A DNA stretch of 64,000 nucleotides from Psychrobacter phenylpyruvicus DSM 7000 = NBRC 102152 (GCF_000685805.1 NZ_JMKP01000003.1:111215-175214); one strand, 5' to 3'; positions 26,108 to 35,461 are shown, counted from the first letter of the stretch. Made by a program: numbers and translations. Notes: generated by a model not told the origin, from the letters alone.

Positions 26108-26224
26108 CTTGCTAATACCTCTATCGAATACGATTATCTTCTGTTTTCAATATCTTGCTATTCAATGTATCTCTAGCAAAAGGCTGGTTAAAGTAAGTCA
26201 ATTTAACGGCTGGGTAGCTGTGAA

Positions 26225-26800
26225 CTAATTAAGCTTGGTGTAATTGCCGCTTTTAGTATAGTCACCTTTTAGAGTGTTATTGCCCTGACATAATACGCTA
26301 AGCGCTTCAGGGTTATTGCTGTCTACGCTCAAGATATTGTCTTTAAATCGGAAAAATATCAGCCCTTTATCATGCTTAATATTAAGATTAGTGCCATCGG
26401 TATGCGTGGTAATATTGCTAATAGGAGCGGTATAAACCATGCCATGCAACGCATCTTGACCCATAAGAGTGGCCAGACCTTGGTAGCGGCAAGAAGTTTG
26501 GTCGGCTTTGGTATCGGTAGATTGGTTGCTTAAGTTTATTTTGATTTCTTTGGCAGGCATTGCCATACCCGTTTTGGTCACTTCAACGATCAGTTGGGTG
26601 GCGGCTGGGCTATCCACTTTGACATAACGACCCATTGGCAGAACCGGGCTGGCTGCAGACTGTAGCTGAGTGGGTTTTGGCTGGTCTGGTAGGCCCACTT
26701 GCGAGTTTGGCTGTACATAACAAGAGGTTAAAGAGCTGGTGCATAAAGCACTTAGCATTAACACTTTGATAACTGCCATTGGGGTCAGAATTGAGTTCAT
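26225..26800 (-). CDS. Putative lipoprotein
   Basis: A 191-residue lipoprotein precursor. The ATG at 26800 is chosen because AAGGCGG lies seven bases upstream and it leaves a normal signal (VLMLSALCTSSLTSCY, lipidated cysteine near residue 28). The mature part is strand-rich: GRYVKVDSPAATQLIVEVTK, a GLATLMGQDALHGMVY stretch, and a C-terminal KGLIFFRFKDNILSVDS. Two later cysteines (SCRY and VLCQ) could pair. It resembles small META- or lipocalin-like lipoproteins in outline only. It follows the nuclease lipoprotein head-to-tail but is about 115 bases upstream, so cotranscription is possible. Confidence 0.6.
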   Translation of the reverse strand: MNSILTPMAVIKVLMLSALCTSSLTSCYVQPNSQVGLPDQPKPTQLQSAASPVLPMGRYVKVDSPAATQLIVEVTKTGMAMPAKEIKINLSNQSTDTKADQTSCRYQGLATLMGQDALHGMVYTAPISNITTHTDGTNLNIKHDKGLIFFRFKDNILSVDSNNPEALSVLCQGNNTLKGDYTKSGNYTKLN

Positions 26801-27005
26801 AAATATACCGCCTTGAATGCTATACATAGCTTAATTGCGATTTGTAACTTCCTTGCTACAAATAAATTCCAATCACTGTTCATTAACACAAGTGCTTATC
26901 AATATTATGCGGATAAAAACAATTATTACAAGATTTAACACAGAAAAATATGCTGATTATGCCACAAATTCACTTATTTTGAAAATTGCTTTTGCTTATT
27001 GTTTT

Positions 27006-27073
27006 TATATTCCAATTATTCACATAGATAGCCTTAATGGTTATTAAACATCATATACCGAGGCTGTTAGCAT
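27006..27073 (+). promoter_or_regulatory. Sulfate-transport promoter module, copy 1 (sbp1)
   Basis: TATATTCC at 27006, GATAG at 27027 and CTGTTAGCAT at 27064-27073. The same three elements occur with identical spacing (21 and 58 bases from the first to the others) before sbp2 and cysT. TGTTAGCAT fits an extended -10; the upstream elements suggest an activator site, most plausibly for a CysB-like LysR regulator. The remaining gap from 26801 holds nothing else I can support. Confidence 0.65.
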
Positions 27074-27135
27074 AGACAATATTAACTAATCAAAAAATAT
27101 GAAACACCCAATAACGCTTCTCAAGGATATAACTC

Positions 27136-28245
27136 ATGGCGATAACCCTTAAATTCGGCGAAACTCCTTTTACTAAGGCAGCCAAGTTGGCCTCTATCAC
27201 TACAGTGGCGACTTTAGCTTTAGGTTTAACCGCCTGTAATAATCAAAAAAACGACACAGCAACAGACAGCACTGACGGTGCAACGGCCAGTACCGAAGGC
27301 CAAGATATTGAGCTGTTAAACGTCTCTTATGATGTGGCTCGTGACTTCTATAAAGAATACAACCCATTGTTTGTCAAGCATTATAAAGAGCTGCATCCAG
27401 GGGCTAATATCAGTATCAACCAGTCACATGGTGGCTCAAGTAAGCAGGCGCTATCAGTGGCCAATGGGCTTCAAGCTGATGTGGCGACCATGAACCAAGG
27501 CTCTGACATTGAGCTACTACAGAAAAAAGGCTTAGTTGCAGACAATTGGACCGAAGCATTCCCGGATTACTCAGTACCTTTTACCAGTACCATTGTCTTC
27601 TTAGTGCGTAAGGATAACCCAAAAAATATCAAAGATTGGGACGACTTAACCAAGCCAGGCATTGAGATTGTGATGGCCAATCCAAAGGTAACCGGTAATG
27701 GTCGTTATGCGTTCTTAGGCGCCTATGGTTATGGGCTGCATACTTTTAATAAAGATGAAGACAAGACCAAAGCCTATGTCAAAGATTTATTAAAGAACGT
27801 AAAAGTCTATGAAAATGGTGGCCGAGCTGCGACCACGACCTTTGTTCAGCGTAATATTGGTGATGTGTTAATCACTTTTGAAAACGAATCAAACTTAGCC
27901 ACCACTCAGTTTGGTAAAGGCCAAGTAGATATCGTTTATCCTAATTATTCTATTAAATCAGAAAGCCCTGTGGCAGTAGTCAATGCTGTGACTGATAAAA
28001 AAGGCACCACTGAAGCTGCAACTGAATACCTAAAATATCTGTGGAGTGATGAGGCGCAGCAGTTGGCCGCAGATCTATACCTACGTCCAAGCGTACAGTC
28101 AGTATTAGAGGCCAACAGGGATAAGCTACCACCAGTAGATACTTTCCGTCCTAACGATGTCTTTGGCACGTGGGATGAGATCATGGATACTTTCTTTAGC
28201 GATGGTGGTGTGTTTGATCAGTTAGCTATTAATGCTCCTAAATAA
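27136..28245 (+). CDS. sbp: Sulfate-binding lipoprotein, copy 1
   Basis: Substrate-binding component of the sulfate/thiosulfate ABC importer. The signal ends in the lipobox LGLTAC (cysteine near residue 34), so it is a lipoprotein rather than the free periplasmic protein of E. coli. Family motifs are LLNVSYDVARDFYKEYNPLF near 55-74, QSHGGSSKQALSVANGLQADV, and the terminal FGTWDEIMDTFFSDGGVFDQ. It lies 327 bases before a close paralogue, separated by a hairpin terminator, and the rest of the transporter follows. The shared promoter module predicts the same control as sbp2 and cysT. Confidence 0.92.
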   Translation: MAITLKFGETPFTKAAKLASITTVATLALGLTACNNQKNDTATDSTDGATASTEGQDIELLNVSYDVARDFYKEYNPLFVKHYKELHPGANISINQSHGGSSKQALSVANGLQADVATMNQGSDIELLQKKGLVADNWTEAFPDYSVPFTSTIVFLVRKDNPKNIKDWDDLTKPGIEIVMANPKVTGNGRYAFLGAYGYGLHTFNKDEDKTKAYVKDLLKNVKVYENGGRAATTTFVQRNIGDVLITFENESNLATTQFGKGQVDIVYPNYSIKSESPVAVVNAVTDKKGTTEAATEYLKYLWSDEAQQLAADLYLRPSVQSVLEANRDKLPPVDTFRPNDVFGTWDEIMDTFFSDGGVFDQLAINAPK

Positions 28246-28335
28246 GGGCAGACCTTAACAAAAAACCTTGTTGTACCAAATTGGTCAAAGCTTGTCTTTA
28301 CTTAACACCTAACAGTGAGCTTTGATTAATACCCT

Positions 28336-28396
28336 GCAGTGCGCTCAGGCGGTTATCCCTCTTAAGATAACTTGCCTTGGGGCACTGCTTTTTTTT
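28336..28396 (+). terminator. Compound hairpin terminator after sbp1
   Basis: Outer arms GCAGTGC and GCACTGC enclose AGGC/GCCT and GTTATC/GATAAC arms around an eight-base loop, followed by eight Ts. It would limit read-through from sbp1 into sbp2. Confidence 0.8.
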
Positions 28397-28450
28397 GTTT
28401 AAATTTCCATGCTTTTAATGACTTTACTGCAGCCAAGACTCAACAGTTTC

Positions 28451-28518
28451 TATATTCCTATATCTCATTAAGATAGATTTATTAATCACTAAATACAATA
28501 AGGGGCGACTGTTAGCAT
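28451..28518 (+). promoter_or_regulatory. Sulfate-transport promoter module, copy 2 (sbp2)
   Basis: TATATTCC at 28451, GATAG at 28472 and CTGTTAGCAT at 28509-28518, the same spacing as before sbp1 and cysT. Confidence 0.65.
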
Positions 28519-28572
28519 GAGCATACTTAAGTCGACAAACACTTATCTGGCTTGTATTAGGAAAAATAACTC

Positions 28573-29718
28573 ATGGCTAATAGCAAACACTCCAATCGCA
28601 TATACCGCAATAAATCATATTTGGCTTCTGCTCACTTGCCAGCCTCCTTAAGGCAGTGGGGCACCTTAGTTGGCCTAGCCACTTTAACATTAGCTTTAAG
28701 CGCCTGTGGTAATCAAAAGCAGCAAAGCACAGTGACCAATGCAGATGGCAGCGTCACCACTATTGAGAATAAAAATGTGCAACTGCTTAACGTGTCTTAT
28801 GACATCTCTCGCGATTTTTATAAAGAATACAACCCGCTTTTTGTGAAGCATTATAAAGCGGCGCACCCAGGCAGCAACATAAGCTTAAGTCAGTCGCATG
28901 GGGGCTCCAGTAAGCAGGCGCTATCCGTGGCCAACGGGCTTCAAGCCGACGTGGCAACCATGAACCAAGGCTCTGACATTGAGCTGCTACAAGACAAGGG
29001 CTTAGTTGCGGATGATTGGAGCCAAGCTTTTGCCAATAATGCAGTGCCTTTTACCAGTACCACAGTGTTTTTGGTTAGAGAAGGCAACCCTAAGCAGATT
29101 AAAGACTGGGATGATTTGGCTAAGCCTGGGGTGGATATTGTCATTGCCAATCCCAAAGCATCTGGCAGTGGCCGTTATAGCTTCTTAGGCGCTTATGGTT
29201 ATGGCTTGCATCAGTTCAATAACGACGAAGCAAAAACCCAAGCCTATATAAAGCAGCTGCTTAACAATGTGAAGGTTTATGAAAACGGCGGCCGTGCTGC
29301 GACCACGACCTTCGTTCAGCGTAACATCGGTGATGTGCTAATCACTTTTGAAAACGAAGCCAATCTATCCGCGACTAAGTTTGGTAAAGGTCAGGTGCAG
29401 ATTGTATACCCAAGTTACACCATTCAGTCTGAAAACCCTGTGGCAGTAGTCAATGCAGTGACTGACAAAAAAGGCACCACTGAGGCGGCCACCGAATATC
29501 TACAGTACTTGTGGAGCGATGAGGCGCAGCAAGTGGCTGCTAACAACTACTTGCGACCAAGTAACCCCAGTATCTTGGCGGCCAATAGCGATAAGCTGCC
29601 ACCCCTTGATACGTTCCGTGCCAATGAGGTCTTTGGCAGCTGGGATGAGATTATGAATAAGTTCTTCAAAGAAGGGGGTGTATTTGATCAACTGGCTATA
29701 AATCAGGTTAAAAGTTAA
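28573..29718 (+). CDS. sbp: Sulfate-binding lipoprotein, copy 2
   Basis: Second binding protein, very close to the one at 27136 through the mature region (shared LLNVSYD, QSHGGSSKQALSVANGLQAD, YENGGRAATTTFVQRNIGDV). The N-termini differ, but this one too ends its signal in a lipobox (LALSAC, cysteine near residue 46). Differences cluster in the linker after the lipid anchor and around the ligand cleft edges, which may shift affinity between sulfate and related anions. It has its own promoter module and is followed by cysT after about 175 bases that contain a third module. This is a tandem duplication. Confidence 0.92.
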   Translation: MANSKHSNRIYRNKSYLASAHLPASLRQWGTLVGLATLTLALSACGNQKQQSTVTNADGSVTTIENKNVQLLNVSYDISRDFYKEYNPLFVKHYKAAHPGSNISLSQSHGGSSKQALSVANGLQADVATMNQGSDIELLQDKGLVADDWSQAFANNAVPFTSTTVFLVREGNPKQIKDWDDLAKPGVDIVIANPKASGSGRYSFLGAYGYGLHQFNNDEAKTQAYIKQLLNNVKVYENGGRAATTTFVQRNIGDVLITFENEANLSATKFGKGQVQIVYPSYTIQSENPVAVVNAVTDKKGTTEAATEYLQYLWSDEAQQVAANNYLRPSNPSILAANSDKLPPLDTFRANEVFGSWDEIMNKFFKEGGVFDQLAINQVKS

Positions 29719-29752
29719 GTCGTAACCCGTTAAATAGGCTAACTAGCTGAGC

Positions 29753-29820
29753 TATATTCCTTTTATTCACTACGATAGCCTTATTCATCATTAAACTTAC
29801 TAACTAACCCCTGTTAGCAT
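29753..29820 (+). promoter_or_regulatory. Sulfate-transport promoter module, copy 3 (cysT)
   Basis: TATATTCC at 29753, GATAG at 29774 and CTGTTAGCAT at 29811-29820, again with 21- and 58-base spacing. ATTCAC before and GATAGCCTTA over the middle element agree with copy 1. Confidence 0.65.
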
Positions 29821-29892
29821 GATGAGCATCAATAAAACCGCCGTATTTTGGCTCTAGCAGTAGCAAACTTTAATAAAAGCAGTGAGATATCC

Positions 29893-30777
29893 ATGACCCA
29901 GCAGACCACATCGACAGCGACTCCCGTACGCCAACGCTCTTGGTTAACCAAGCTGCGTCAACGTAATGTGCTACCTGGCTTTGGATTATCTATGGGGATT
30001 ACCGTTCTCAGCTTATCGCTGTTGGTTATCTTACCCTTTGCGATGATGGCGTATACCACCACCCAAATGGGTTGGACTGGATTTATAGAGGCCATTAGCC
30101 AAGCCCAAGTTAAGGCGGCCATTATCTTGTCCTTGAAGATGTCGTTTTATGCGATGTTAACCAACATGGTTTTTGGCACCTTAGTTGCTTGGGTATTAGT
30201 ACGCTATGACTTCTTTGGGAAATCTTTGATCAATGCTTTGGTAGATTTGCCTTTTGCCCTGCCCACAGCGGTTACTGGTATCTCATTGGCTACCTTGTAT
30301 GCCCCAAATGGCTTGATTGGTCAGTTCTTTGACAAGATTGGTATTCAGGTAGCTTTTACACCGATTGGTATTTGGTTGGCGCTGGTGGTAGTGAGCTTCC
30401 CTTTTATTGTTCGTGCTGTACAGCCGGTATTAGAAGAGCTGTCGGTGGAATATGAAGAGGCGGCTGCGGTACTTGGTGCCAATCGTTTGACTACCTTTCG
30501 TACCGTAATCTTGCCTGAGCTGTTCCCAGCACTATTGATGGGGGCGGGCATGATGTTCGCTCGTGCCACTGGGGAGTATGGTTCGGTGATCTTTATTGCT
30601 GGTAATATTCCGATGCAGTCGGAGATTTTACCGCTGATTATTATCAGTAAGCTTGAGCAGTTTGATATCCAAGGGGCTTCTGCAGTGGCGTTATTTATGC
30701 TGATGATCTCTTTTGTGATCTTATTGTCTATTAACTTACTGCAGTGGCGTTTATCGCGCCGTGTTGGGGCTAAGTAG
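29893..30777 (+). CDS. cysT: Sulfate/thiosulfate ABC permease CysT
   Basis: One of the two inner-membrane channel subunits of the sulfate importer (also called CysU). Six membrane segments are visible, with the cytoplasmic ABC-contact loop EEAAAVLGANRLTTFRTVILPE near 192-213, the EAA motif of ABC permeases. The ATG at 29893 (294 residues) is used instead of the upstream TTG at 29848; GTGAGAT lies upstream and the N-terminus then matches the family. It carries its own promoter module, is followed by cysW after 75 bases, and belongs to one transport operon with cysA. Confidence 0.92.
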   Translation: MTQQTTSTATPVRQRSWLTKLRQRNVLPGFGLSMGITVLSLSLLVILPFAMMAYTTTQMGWTGFIEAISQAQVKAAIILSLKMSFYAMLTNMVFGTLVAWVLVRYDFFGKSLINALVDLPFALPTAVTGISLATLYAPNGLIGQFFDKIGIQVAFTPIGIWLALVVVSFPFIVRAVQPVLEELSVEYEEAAAVLGANRLTTFRTVILPELFPALLMGAGMMFARATGEYGSVIFIAGNIPMQSEILPLIIISKLEQFDIQGASAVALFMLMISFVILLSINLLQWRLSRRVGAK

Positions 30778-30851
30778 GCCGACTCAGTTTTGTAGTACCA
30801 AGCTAAACCCAGCCTATTGAACAATTAGAATATTAAAATCAGGACCGCATT

Positions 30852-31799
30852 ATGCAAATCTCTAATGATTACAACTATCAGGACAATGCCGCTACACGTG
30901 ATGCGCCTTGGGTGCGCGCCTTGTTTATTGGTGTCGCGTCGATATTTATGGTTGTGATGTTGGTCATTCCCTTAATGGCGGTATTCTATGAAGCTTTTAA
31001 AGGAGGTTGGGAATTATATGTTGCTGCTTTGGTCGAGCCTGAAGCTGTGTCGGCTATCAAGCTAACTTTGCTGACAGCGGCCATTGTATTACCAATCAAC
31101 ATTATCATGGGGTTAGCGATCGCATGGCTAGTAACCCGTTATCAGTTTAAAGGTAAGCAGCTGGTGACTACCTTATTGGATTTGCCGTTTTCAGTGTCGC
31201 CTGTGGTTGCCGGTCTAATGTTTGTGCTGTTATTTGGTCTTAACTCAACCGTTGGCGGCTGGCTTGAGTCAATGGGCATCCAAGTTATCTTTGCGGTACC
31301 CGGTATTGTGCTAGCTACTTTATTTGTTACCTTTCCCTTTATTGCTCGTGAATTAATCCCTTTAATGCAGTCTCAGGGCGATAGTGAGGAGCAAGCGGCG
31401 TTAACCTTGGGGGCTTCAGGCTGGCAGGTTTTCTGGCATGTGACTCTACCCAATATTAAATGGGCACTGCTTTACGGCATTATCCTGACCAATGCCCGTG
31501 CTATGGGTGAATTTGGTGCAGTTAGTGTGGTCTCAGGGCATATCCGCGGTGAAACCAACACCATGCCTTTATTAGTTGAGATTGCTTATAACGAATATAA
31601 CTTTACCGCCGCTTTTGCGTTATCGAGCTTATTGGCAGGCTTGGCATTATTAACCCTAGTGGTACAGCAAATCATGAGTAAGATGCAGGCACGTAAATAC
31701 GCCAAAGGCATCAATCGCGAGGCTATTGCAGCGCCGAAGCTTGTAGTAAAGGCAACCAAACCCAAAGCAGTTACCGTCTCTAGTAATAGCAATTCGTAA
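30852..31799 (+). CDS. cysW: Sulfate/thiosulfate ABC permease CysW
   Basis: Second channel subunit of the importer, 315 residues with six membrane segments. The EAA loop is EEQAALTLGASGWQVFWHVTLPN near 178-200. The hydrophilic C-terminal tail (about 280-315, rich in Lys, Ala and Ser) is longer than in E. coli CysW. AGGACCG precedes the ATG. It follows cysT and precedes cysA with short gaps, and the three should be made together. Confidence 0.92.
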   Translation: MQISNDYNYQDNAATRDAPWVRALFIGVASIFMVVMLVIPLMAVFYEAFKGGWELYVAALVEPEAVSAIKLTLLTAAIVLPINIIMGLAIAWLVTRYQFKGKQLVTTLLDLPFSVSPVVAGLMFVLLFGLNSTVGGWLESMGIQVIFAVPGIVLATLFVTFPFIARELIPLMQSQGDSEEQAALTLGASGWQVFWHVTLPNIKWALLYGIILTNARAMGEFGAVSVVSGHIRGETNTMPLLVEIAYNEYNFTAAFALSSLLAGLALLTLVVQQIMSKMQARKYAKGINREAIAAPKLVVKATKPKAVTVSSNSNS

Positions 31800-31894
31800 G
31801 CTGCGTATCTAGCACTATATATTTGATTTGACCCTATTAAGCTATAAGTCCTATATTAAACTTTAAGCTTTATCAAAAAATAAAGAGTATAAAC

Positions 31895-32617
31895 ATGAGC
31901 ATCGATATTCAAAACGTCCATAAAAGCTTTGGTAACTTCGTAGCCTTAGAAGACATTTCATTAACTGTGCCGACCGGTAAGCTGACCACATTACTGGGTC
32001 CTTCAGGCTGTGGTAAGACCACTTTATTGCGTATTATCGCCGGTCTTGAATATGCTGATAGTGGCCGAATATTATTTGATGGGGTGGATGTGACCGATAC
32101 TCCAGTACAAAAGCGTCAAATTGGCTTTATGTTTCAGCACTATGCTTTGTTTCGTCATAAAACCATTGCTGAGAATATCGCTTTTGGTTTAAAGCTATTG
32201 CCAAAGGATCGTCGCCCAAGCAATACCGATATAAAAAAACGAGTGGACTATCTATTAGAGCTGGTACAGCTACCAACATTGGCCAATGCATATCCACACC
32301 AACTTTCAGGCGGTCAACGTCAGCGTATTGCTCTGGCTCGTGCTTTAGCCGTTGAACCGAAGCTATTATTATTGGATGAGCCATTTGGGGCGTTAGATGC
32401 TAAGGTGCGTAAAGAGCTGCGTACTTGGCTGAAGAACATTCACCATGAGCTTGGAGTGACCAGTATTATGGTAACTCACGACCAAGAAGAGGCCCGTGAT
32501 GTGTCTGATGAGATTGTGGTTATGAATCATGGTTCAGTAGAGCAGATTGGCAGCCCAGAAGAGTTGATTGCCAATCCTTCCAGTGAGTTTGTGGCAGACT
32601 TCTTGGACTTGGTATAA
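31895..32617 (+). CDS. cysA: Sulfate ABC transporter ATPase CysA, lacking the TOBE domain
   Basis: Nucleotide-binding subunit of the importer. Walker [10 protein letters not shown] (about 35-43), Q-loop FQHYALF, signature [12 protein letters not shown], Walker [10 protein letters not shown] and the H-loop VTHDQEE are intact. The protein stops at FVADFLDLV, residue 240, just where E. coli CysA (365 residues) goes on into its TOBE-type C-terminal domain of about 125 residues. The next 95 bases hold only a terminator, so the domain was not displaced nearby. The catalytic core should work; loss of the regulatory domain may change control of transport. Confidence 0.9.
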   Translation: MSIDIQNVHKSFGNFVALEDISLTVPTGKLTTLLGPSGCGKTTLLRIIAGLEYADSGRILFDGVDVTDTPVQKRQIGFMFQHYALFRHKTIAENIAFGLKLLPKDRRPSNTDIKKRVDYLLELVQLPTLANAYPHQLSGGQRQRIALARALAVEPKLLLLDEPFGALDAKVRKELRTWLKNIHHELGVTSIMVTHDQEEARDVSDEIVVMNHGSVEQIGSPEELIANPSSEFVADFLDLV

Positions 32618-32652
32618 CTGCTAAGGCTTATTAATTAATGCTTAGTAATATT

Positions 32653-32684
32653 AAAAAAACCTGAGACATGTCTCAGGTTTTTTT
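32653..32684. terminator. Bidirectional terminator after cysA
   Basis: AAACCTGAGACATGTCTCAGGTTT is a perfect palindrome flanked by A and T runs, between two converging genes. Confidence 0.92.
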
Positions 32685-32711
32685 GGTTTTAGTGGCTTTT
32701 AACATTGGCTC

Positions 32712-33632
32712 TTAACGCAGTAATATTACAGGGGATGTGGTCTTGGTCAATAGCTTAGTGGTGGTACTGCCCACAAAGAAGCGACGCCACTTAGAATGAC
32801 CATAAGCGCCGATAATAAACATACTGATGTTATGGTCATTACGGAATGCGGTTAAAGCACTAACCACATCAGGATAGTCCATCTTAGTGCTGTCAATAAG
32901 GTGCGCAGTAATATTAAAGCCGGCATCACTCATTTTCTTTTGTGCTTTATACAGCTCGTTTTCATTAATGGTGTCTTGGTGACCTACCATAACAATATGG
33001 CCGACTAAGTTTTTGGCGATTTCATTTTTACAAATAATATCTACCGCTTTTTTTGAGGTTTCGCTGCCATCAAAGGCCACCATAAAGGATTCTGGAGTAA
33101 TAAATCCATCTGAACAAACTAAGATGGGACGATTGACAGCACGCACCACGCTTTCAATTTGGCTACCAATATTAACGTAATCATTTTGATGGTCTTTACC
33201 GCGGCGACCCAAAACGATAATCCGGCTTTCATTGGCATGATGCTCAATAGCGGGTAACAGCTTACTACGGCGTAGATGACTATAGACATTCGCTTGAGGG
33301 TAGGAGATTAAAATGTGTGCTTTGGCATCTTGCAATAAGGCTTCACCATGTTGGTTGGCGATGCGTGCTGTTTGCTCATCAAGTGAGGTAAGCTCTTGCA
33401 ATAAACTGTGACGACTGTCCATACCTATAGCACCACTTAAGTCGTGACGGTAGGACTTAGGAACATCGATAACGTGTAATAGACTTACGGATAGGTTTAA
33501 CTCATTGGCATACCAAGCAGCATAATCACAAACAGACTTTGTCACATTTGAGCCATCGATACAGGCTAAAATGGTTTGGTCAGTTTTAAGGTTATTAGAG
33601 TTATTTGTGGCAGCGAAATCTGAATTAGGCAT
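32712..33632 (-). CDS. Universal stress protein, two UspA domains
   Basis: A 306-residue cytoplasmic protein made of two UspA domains (about 16-160 and 163-306). The ATP-binding G-x2-G-x9-G(S/T) motif appears as GRRGKDHQNDYVNIGS in the first domain and GAYGHSKWRRFFVGSTTT in the second. Tandem UspA proteins of this size occur in many stress-tolerant bacteria, helping survival under starvation or oxidative stress; the biochemical role is uncertain. It stands alone on the minus strand, between the sulfate transporter and the arsenic locus. Confidence 0.88.
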   Translation of the reverse strand: MPNSDFAATNNSNNLKTDQTILACIDGSNVTKSVCDYAAWYANELNLSVSLLHVIDVPKSYRHDLSGAIGMDSRHSLLQELTSLDEQTARIANQHGEALLQDAKAHILISYPQANVYSHLRRSKLLPAIEHHANESRIIVLGRRGKDHQNDYVNIGSQIESVVRAVNRPILVCSDGFITPESFMVAFDGSETSKKAVDIICKNEIAKNLVGHIVMVGHQDTINENELYKAQKKMSDAGFNITAHLIDSTKMDYPDVVSALTAFRNDHNISMFIIGAYGHSKWRRFFVGSTTTKLLTKTTSPVILLR

Positions 33633-33738
33633 AATAATTTCCCTATTGTTTGTATATCTTGTACTTTTTACCTGCCTATCAATATAGATTTTAAAAAATT
33701 AATTATCAATAGTGATTTGGTTGCTTATTTGGCTGGTG

Positions 33739-34011
33739 CTAAATATCTTCTGGATCAATGTGGCGAATGGTTTCGATACACCACTGTGGCAGATCAGGGG
33801 CTAAGGCATACCACATCCAGGTTCCTTTGCGTTCACTGGTCACTAGGCCAGCTTTACGTAGGTGGCTTAAATGACGCGATATGGTAGGCTGCGGTTGTTG
33901 TAATTTTTCTATCAAATCACAAACGCAAATAGCGTCATGAGCGCTTATTTCTAATATCAATTTCAGTCGCGTTGGGTCAGACAAAGCCTTGAAGAAAGTG
34001 ACGGGCTGCAT
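33739..34011 (-). CDS. arsR: Arsenic-responsive repressor ArsR
   Basis: A 90-residue winged-helix repressor of the SmtB/ArsR family. ICVCDLIEKL near residues 29-38 is the classic ArsR ligand site (CxC on the DNA-contact helix) that binds As(III) or Sb(III) and releases the DNA. The recognition helix PTISRHLSHLRKAGLV follows and the wing is VTSERKGTWMWYAL. It is divergent from arsB, and two inverted repeats lie in the 160 bases between them. A third possible ligand cysteine occurs in PQWCIETI near the C-terminus. Confidence 0.93.
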   Translation of the reverse strand: MQPVTFFKALSDPTRLKLILEISAHDAICVCDLIEKLQQPQPTISRHLSHLRKAGLVTSERKGTWMWYALAPDLPQWCIETIRHIDPEDI

Positions 34012-34043
34012 GTTTTATCTCGGTGTTTTTTACAAAGTTCAAA

Positions 34044-34066
34044 TGAATTTAAATTACATAAATTCA
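34044..34066 (-). promoter_or_regulatory. Inverted repeat near arsR, possible operator
   Basis: TGAATTTA and TAAATTCA, a perfect eight-base inverted repeat with a seven-base spacer, about 35-55 bases upstream of arsR. Confidence 0.5.
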
Positions 34067-34085
34067 AATATTGTGTAACTAGGTC

Positions 34086-34114
34086 TATATTCGTTTATCC
34101 GAATATAATATAAT
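34086..34114 (+). promoter_or_regulatory. ArsR-type operator overlapping the arsB -10
   Basis: TATATTCG and CGAATATA form a perfect inverted repeat with a six-base spacer (34086-34107); ATATTCG-N-CGAATAT is close to known ArsR sites. TATAAT occurs at 34104-34109 and again at 34109-34114, so a bound repressor would cover the arsB -10 region. Confidence 0.65.
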
Positions 34115-34171
34115 AACTTGAACCAATTCCTTAATCATATTAGCACATTAACTCTAAACGAGAGAGGTTCC

Positions 34172-35461
34172 ATGCTTGTCGCTGCATTAATATTTATCAT
34201 TACCCTAGTGTTTGTTATTTGGCAACCAAAAGGACTAGGAATCGGTATTAGTGCCAGTATAGGTGCGCTGGTGGCTCTTCTCACCGGCGTTATATCTCTA
34301 CATGATATCCCTGTGGTTTGGGACATAGTTTGGAACGCTACTTTTGCTTTCATTGCCATTATCATTATTAGCTTATTGCTCGATCAGGCTGGATTCTTTG
34401 AATGGATAGCGTTACATGTAGCACGTTTCGGTGGCGGCAGTGCTCATAAGCTGTTTGTGCTTATTGTGCTACTAGGTGCTGTGGTAGCTGCTCTGTTTGC
34501 TAATGATGGGGCTGCATTAATCCTAACGCCTATTGTGATAGCGATGTTGGTAAAAATGAGGGTGTCAGCAGCGACCACTTTGGCATTTATTATGGCCGCG
34601 GGGTTTATTGCCGATACTGCGAGTCTGCCTTTAGTGGTCTCAAACTTAGTAAATATTGTATCGGCCGACTTCTTTAACATAACCTTTGACCGTTATGCAC
34701 AAGTGATGATGCCAGTGAATATCGTCTCTGTTATCAGTTCTTTGGTAGTGTTATATCTATTCTATCGGCGTGATATCCCTCAGCATTATGATGTGGCCAG
34801 TTTGCCTGATCCGGTTAGCGCTATCAAAGACCCAGCAACTTTTTATATGGGCTGGCTAGTATTGGCGGCTTTATTGCTAGGGTTTTTTGTATTAGAGCCG
34901 ATGGGGATTCCTATCAGTGCTATTGCTGGGGTAGGGGCGGCTACCTTGCTGATTACTGCCTTAATCAACCATAAGTTGTCTGTGCCTACAGTGCTAAAAG
35001 AAGCCCCTTGGCAAGTGGTGATATTTTCACTAGGCATGTACTTGGTGGTGTATGGGCTTAAGAATGAAGGGCTAACCGCTTACTTAACAGTGGCCCTAAA
35101 TGCCTTGGGCGAGCAGGGGCTGTGGGCCGCTACTATTGGCACTGGCTTTATGTCTGCAGGACTGTCTTCAGTGATGAATAATATGCCCACAGTGCTGATT
35201 CAATCGTTAGCGATAGCCGATAGTACTCAGCCGGATACTATTACCCAAGCGATGGTTTATGCCAACGTGATAGGCTCGGACTTGGGACCGAAGATTACCC
35301 CAATCGGATCTTTAGCGACTTTGTTATGGTTGCATGTGCTGGCAAGTAAAGAAGTGGTTGTCACTTGGGGCTATTACTTTAAGGTAGGCATTATCCTAAC
35401 TGTGCCTGTATTGTTGGCAACCTTAACGACGTTGGCACTATGGCTACCTATTATCAGCTAG
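34172..35461 (+). CDS. arsB: Arsenite efflux pump ArsB
   Basis: Inner-membrane As(III)/Sb(III) extruder of the ArsB family. ATG at 34172 gives 429 residues, the same as E. coli ArsB, and starts [19 protein letters not shown] like it; the longer TTG frame from 34118 would add unrelated residues, while AGAGAGG lies seven bases before 34172. Conserved stretches include [40 protein letters not shown] and [11 protein letters not shown]. There is no ArsA in the window, so it probably runs on membrane potential. It is the first gene of the operon with arsC and arsH, repressed by ArsR. Confidence 0.95.
   Translation: MLVAALIFIITLVFVIWQPKGLGIGISASIGALVALLTGVISLHDIPVVWDIVWNATFAFIAIIIISLLLDQAGFFEWIALHVARFGGGSAHKLFVLIVLLGAVVAALFANDGAALILTPIVIAMLVKMRVSAATTLAFIMAAGFIADTASLPLVVSNLVNIVSADFFNITFDRYAQVMMPVNIVSVISSLVVLYLFYRRDIPQHYDVASLPDPVSAIKDPATFYMGWLVLAALLLGFFVLEPMGIPISAIAGVGAATLLITALINHKLSVPTVLKEAPWQVVIFSLGMYLVVYGLKNEGLTAYLTVALNALGEQGLWAATIGTGFMSAGLSSVMNNMPTVLIQSLAIADSTQPDTITQAMVYANVIGSDLGPKITPIGSLATLLWLHVLASKEVVVTWGYYFKVGIILTVPVLLATLTTLALWLPIIS

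Noticed and set aside
26835..27047. 70-codon frame before sbp1
   Set aside because: Very AT-rich, overlaps the shared promoter module, and shows no protein-like features.
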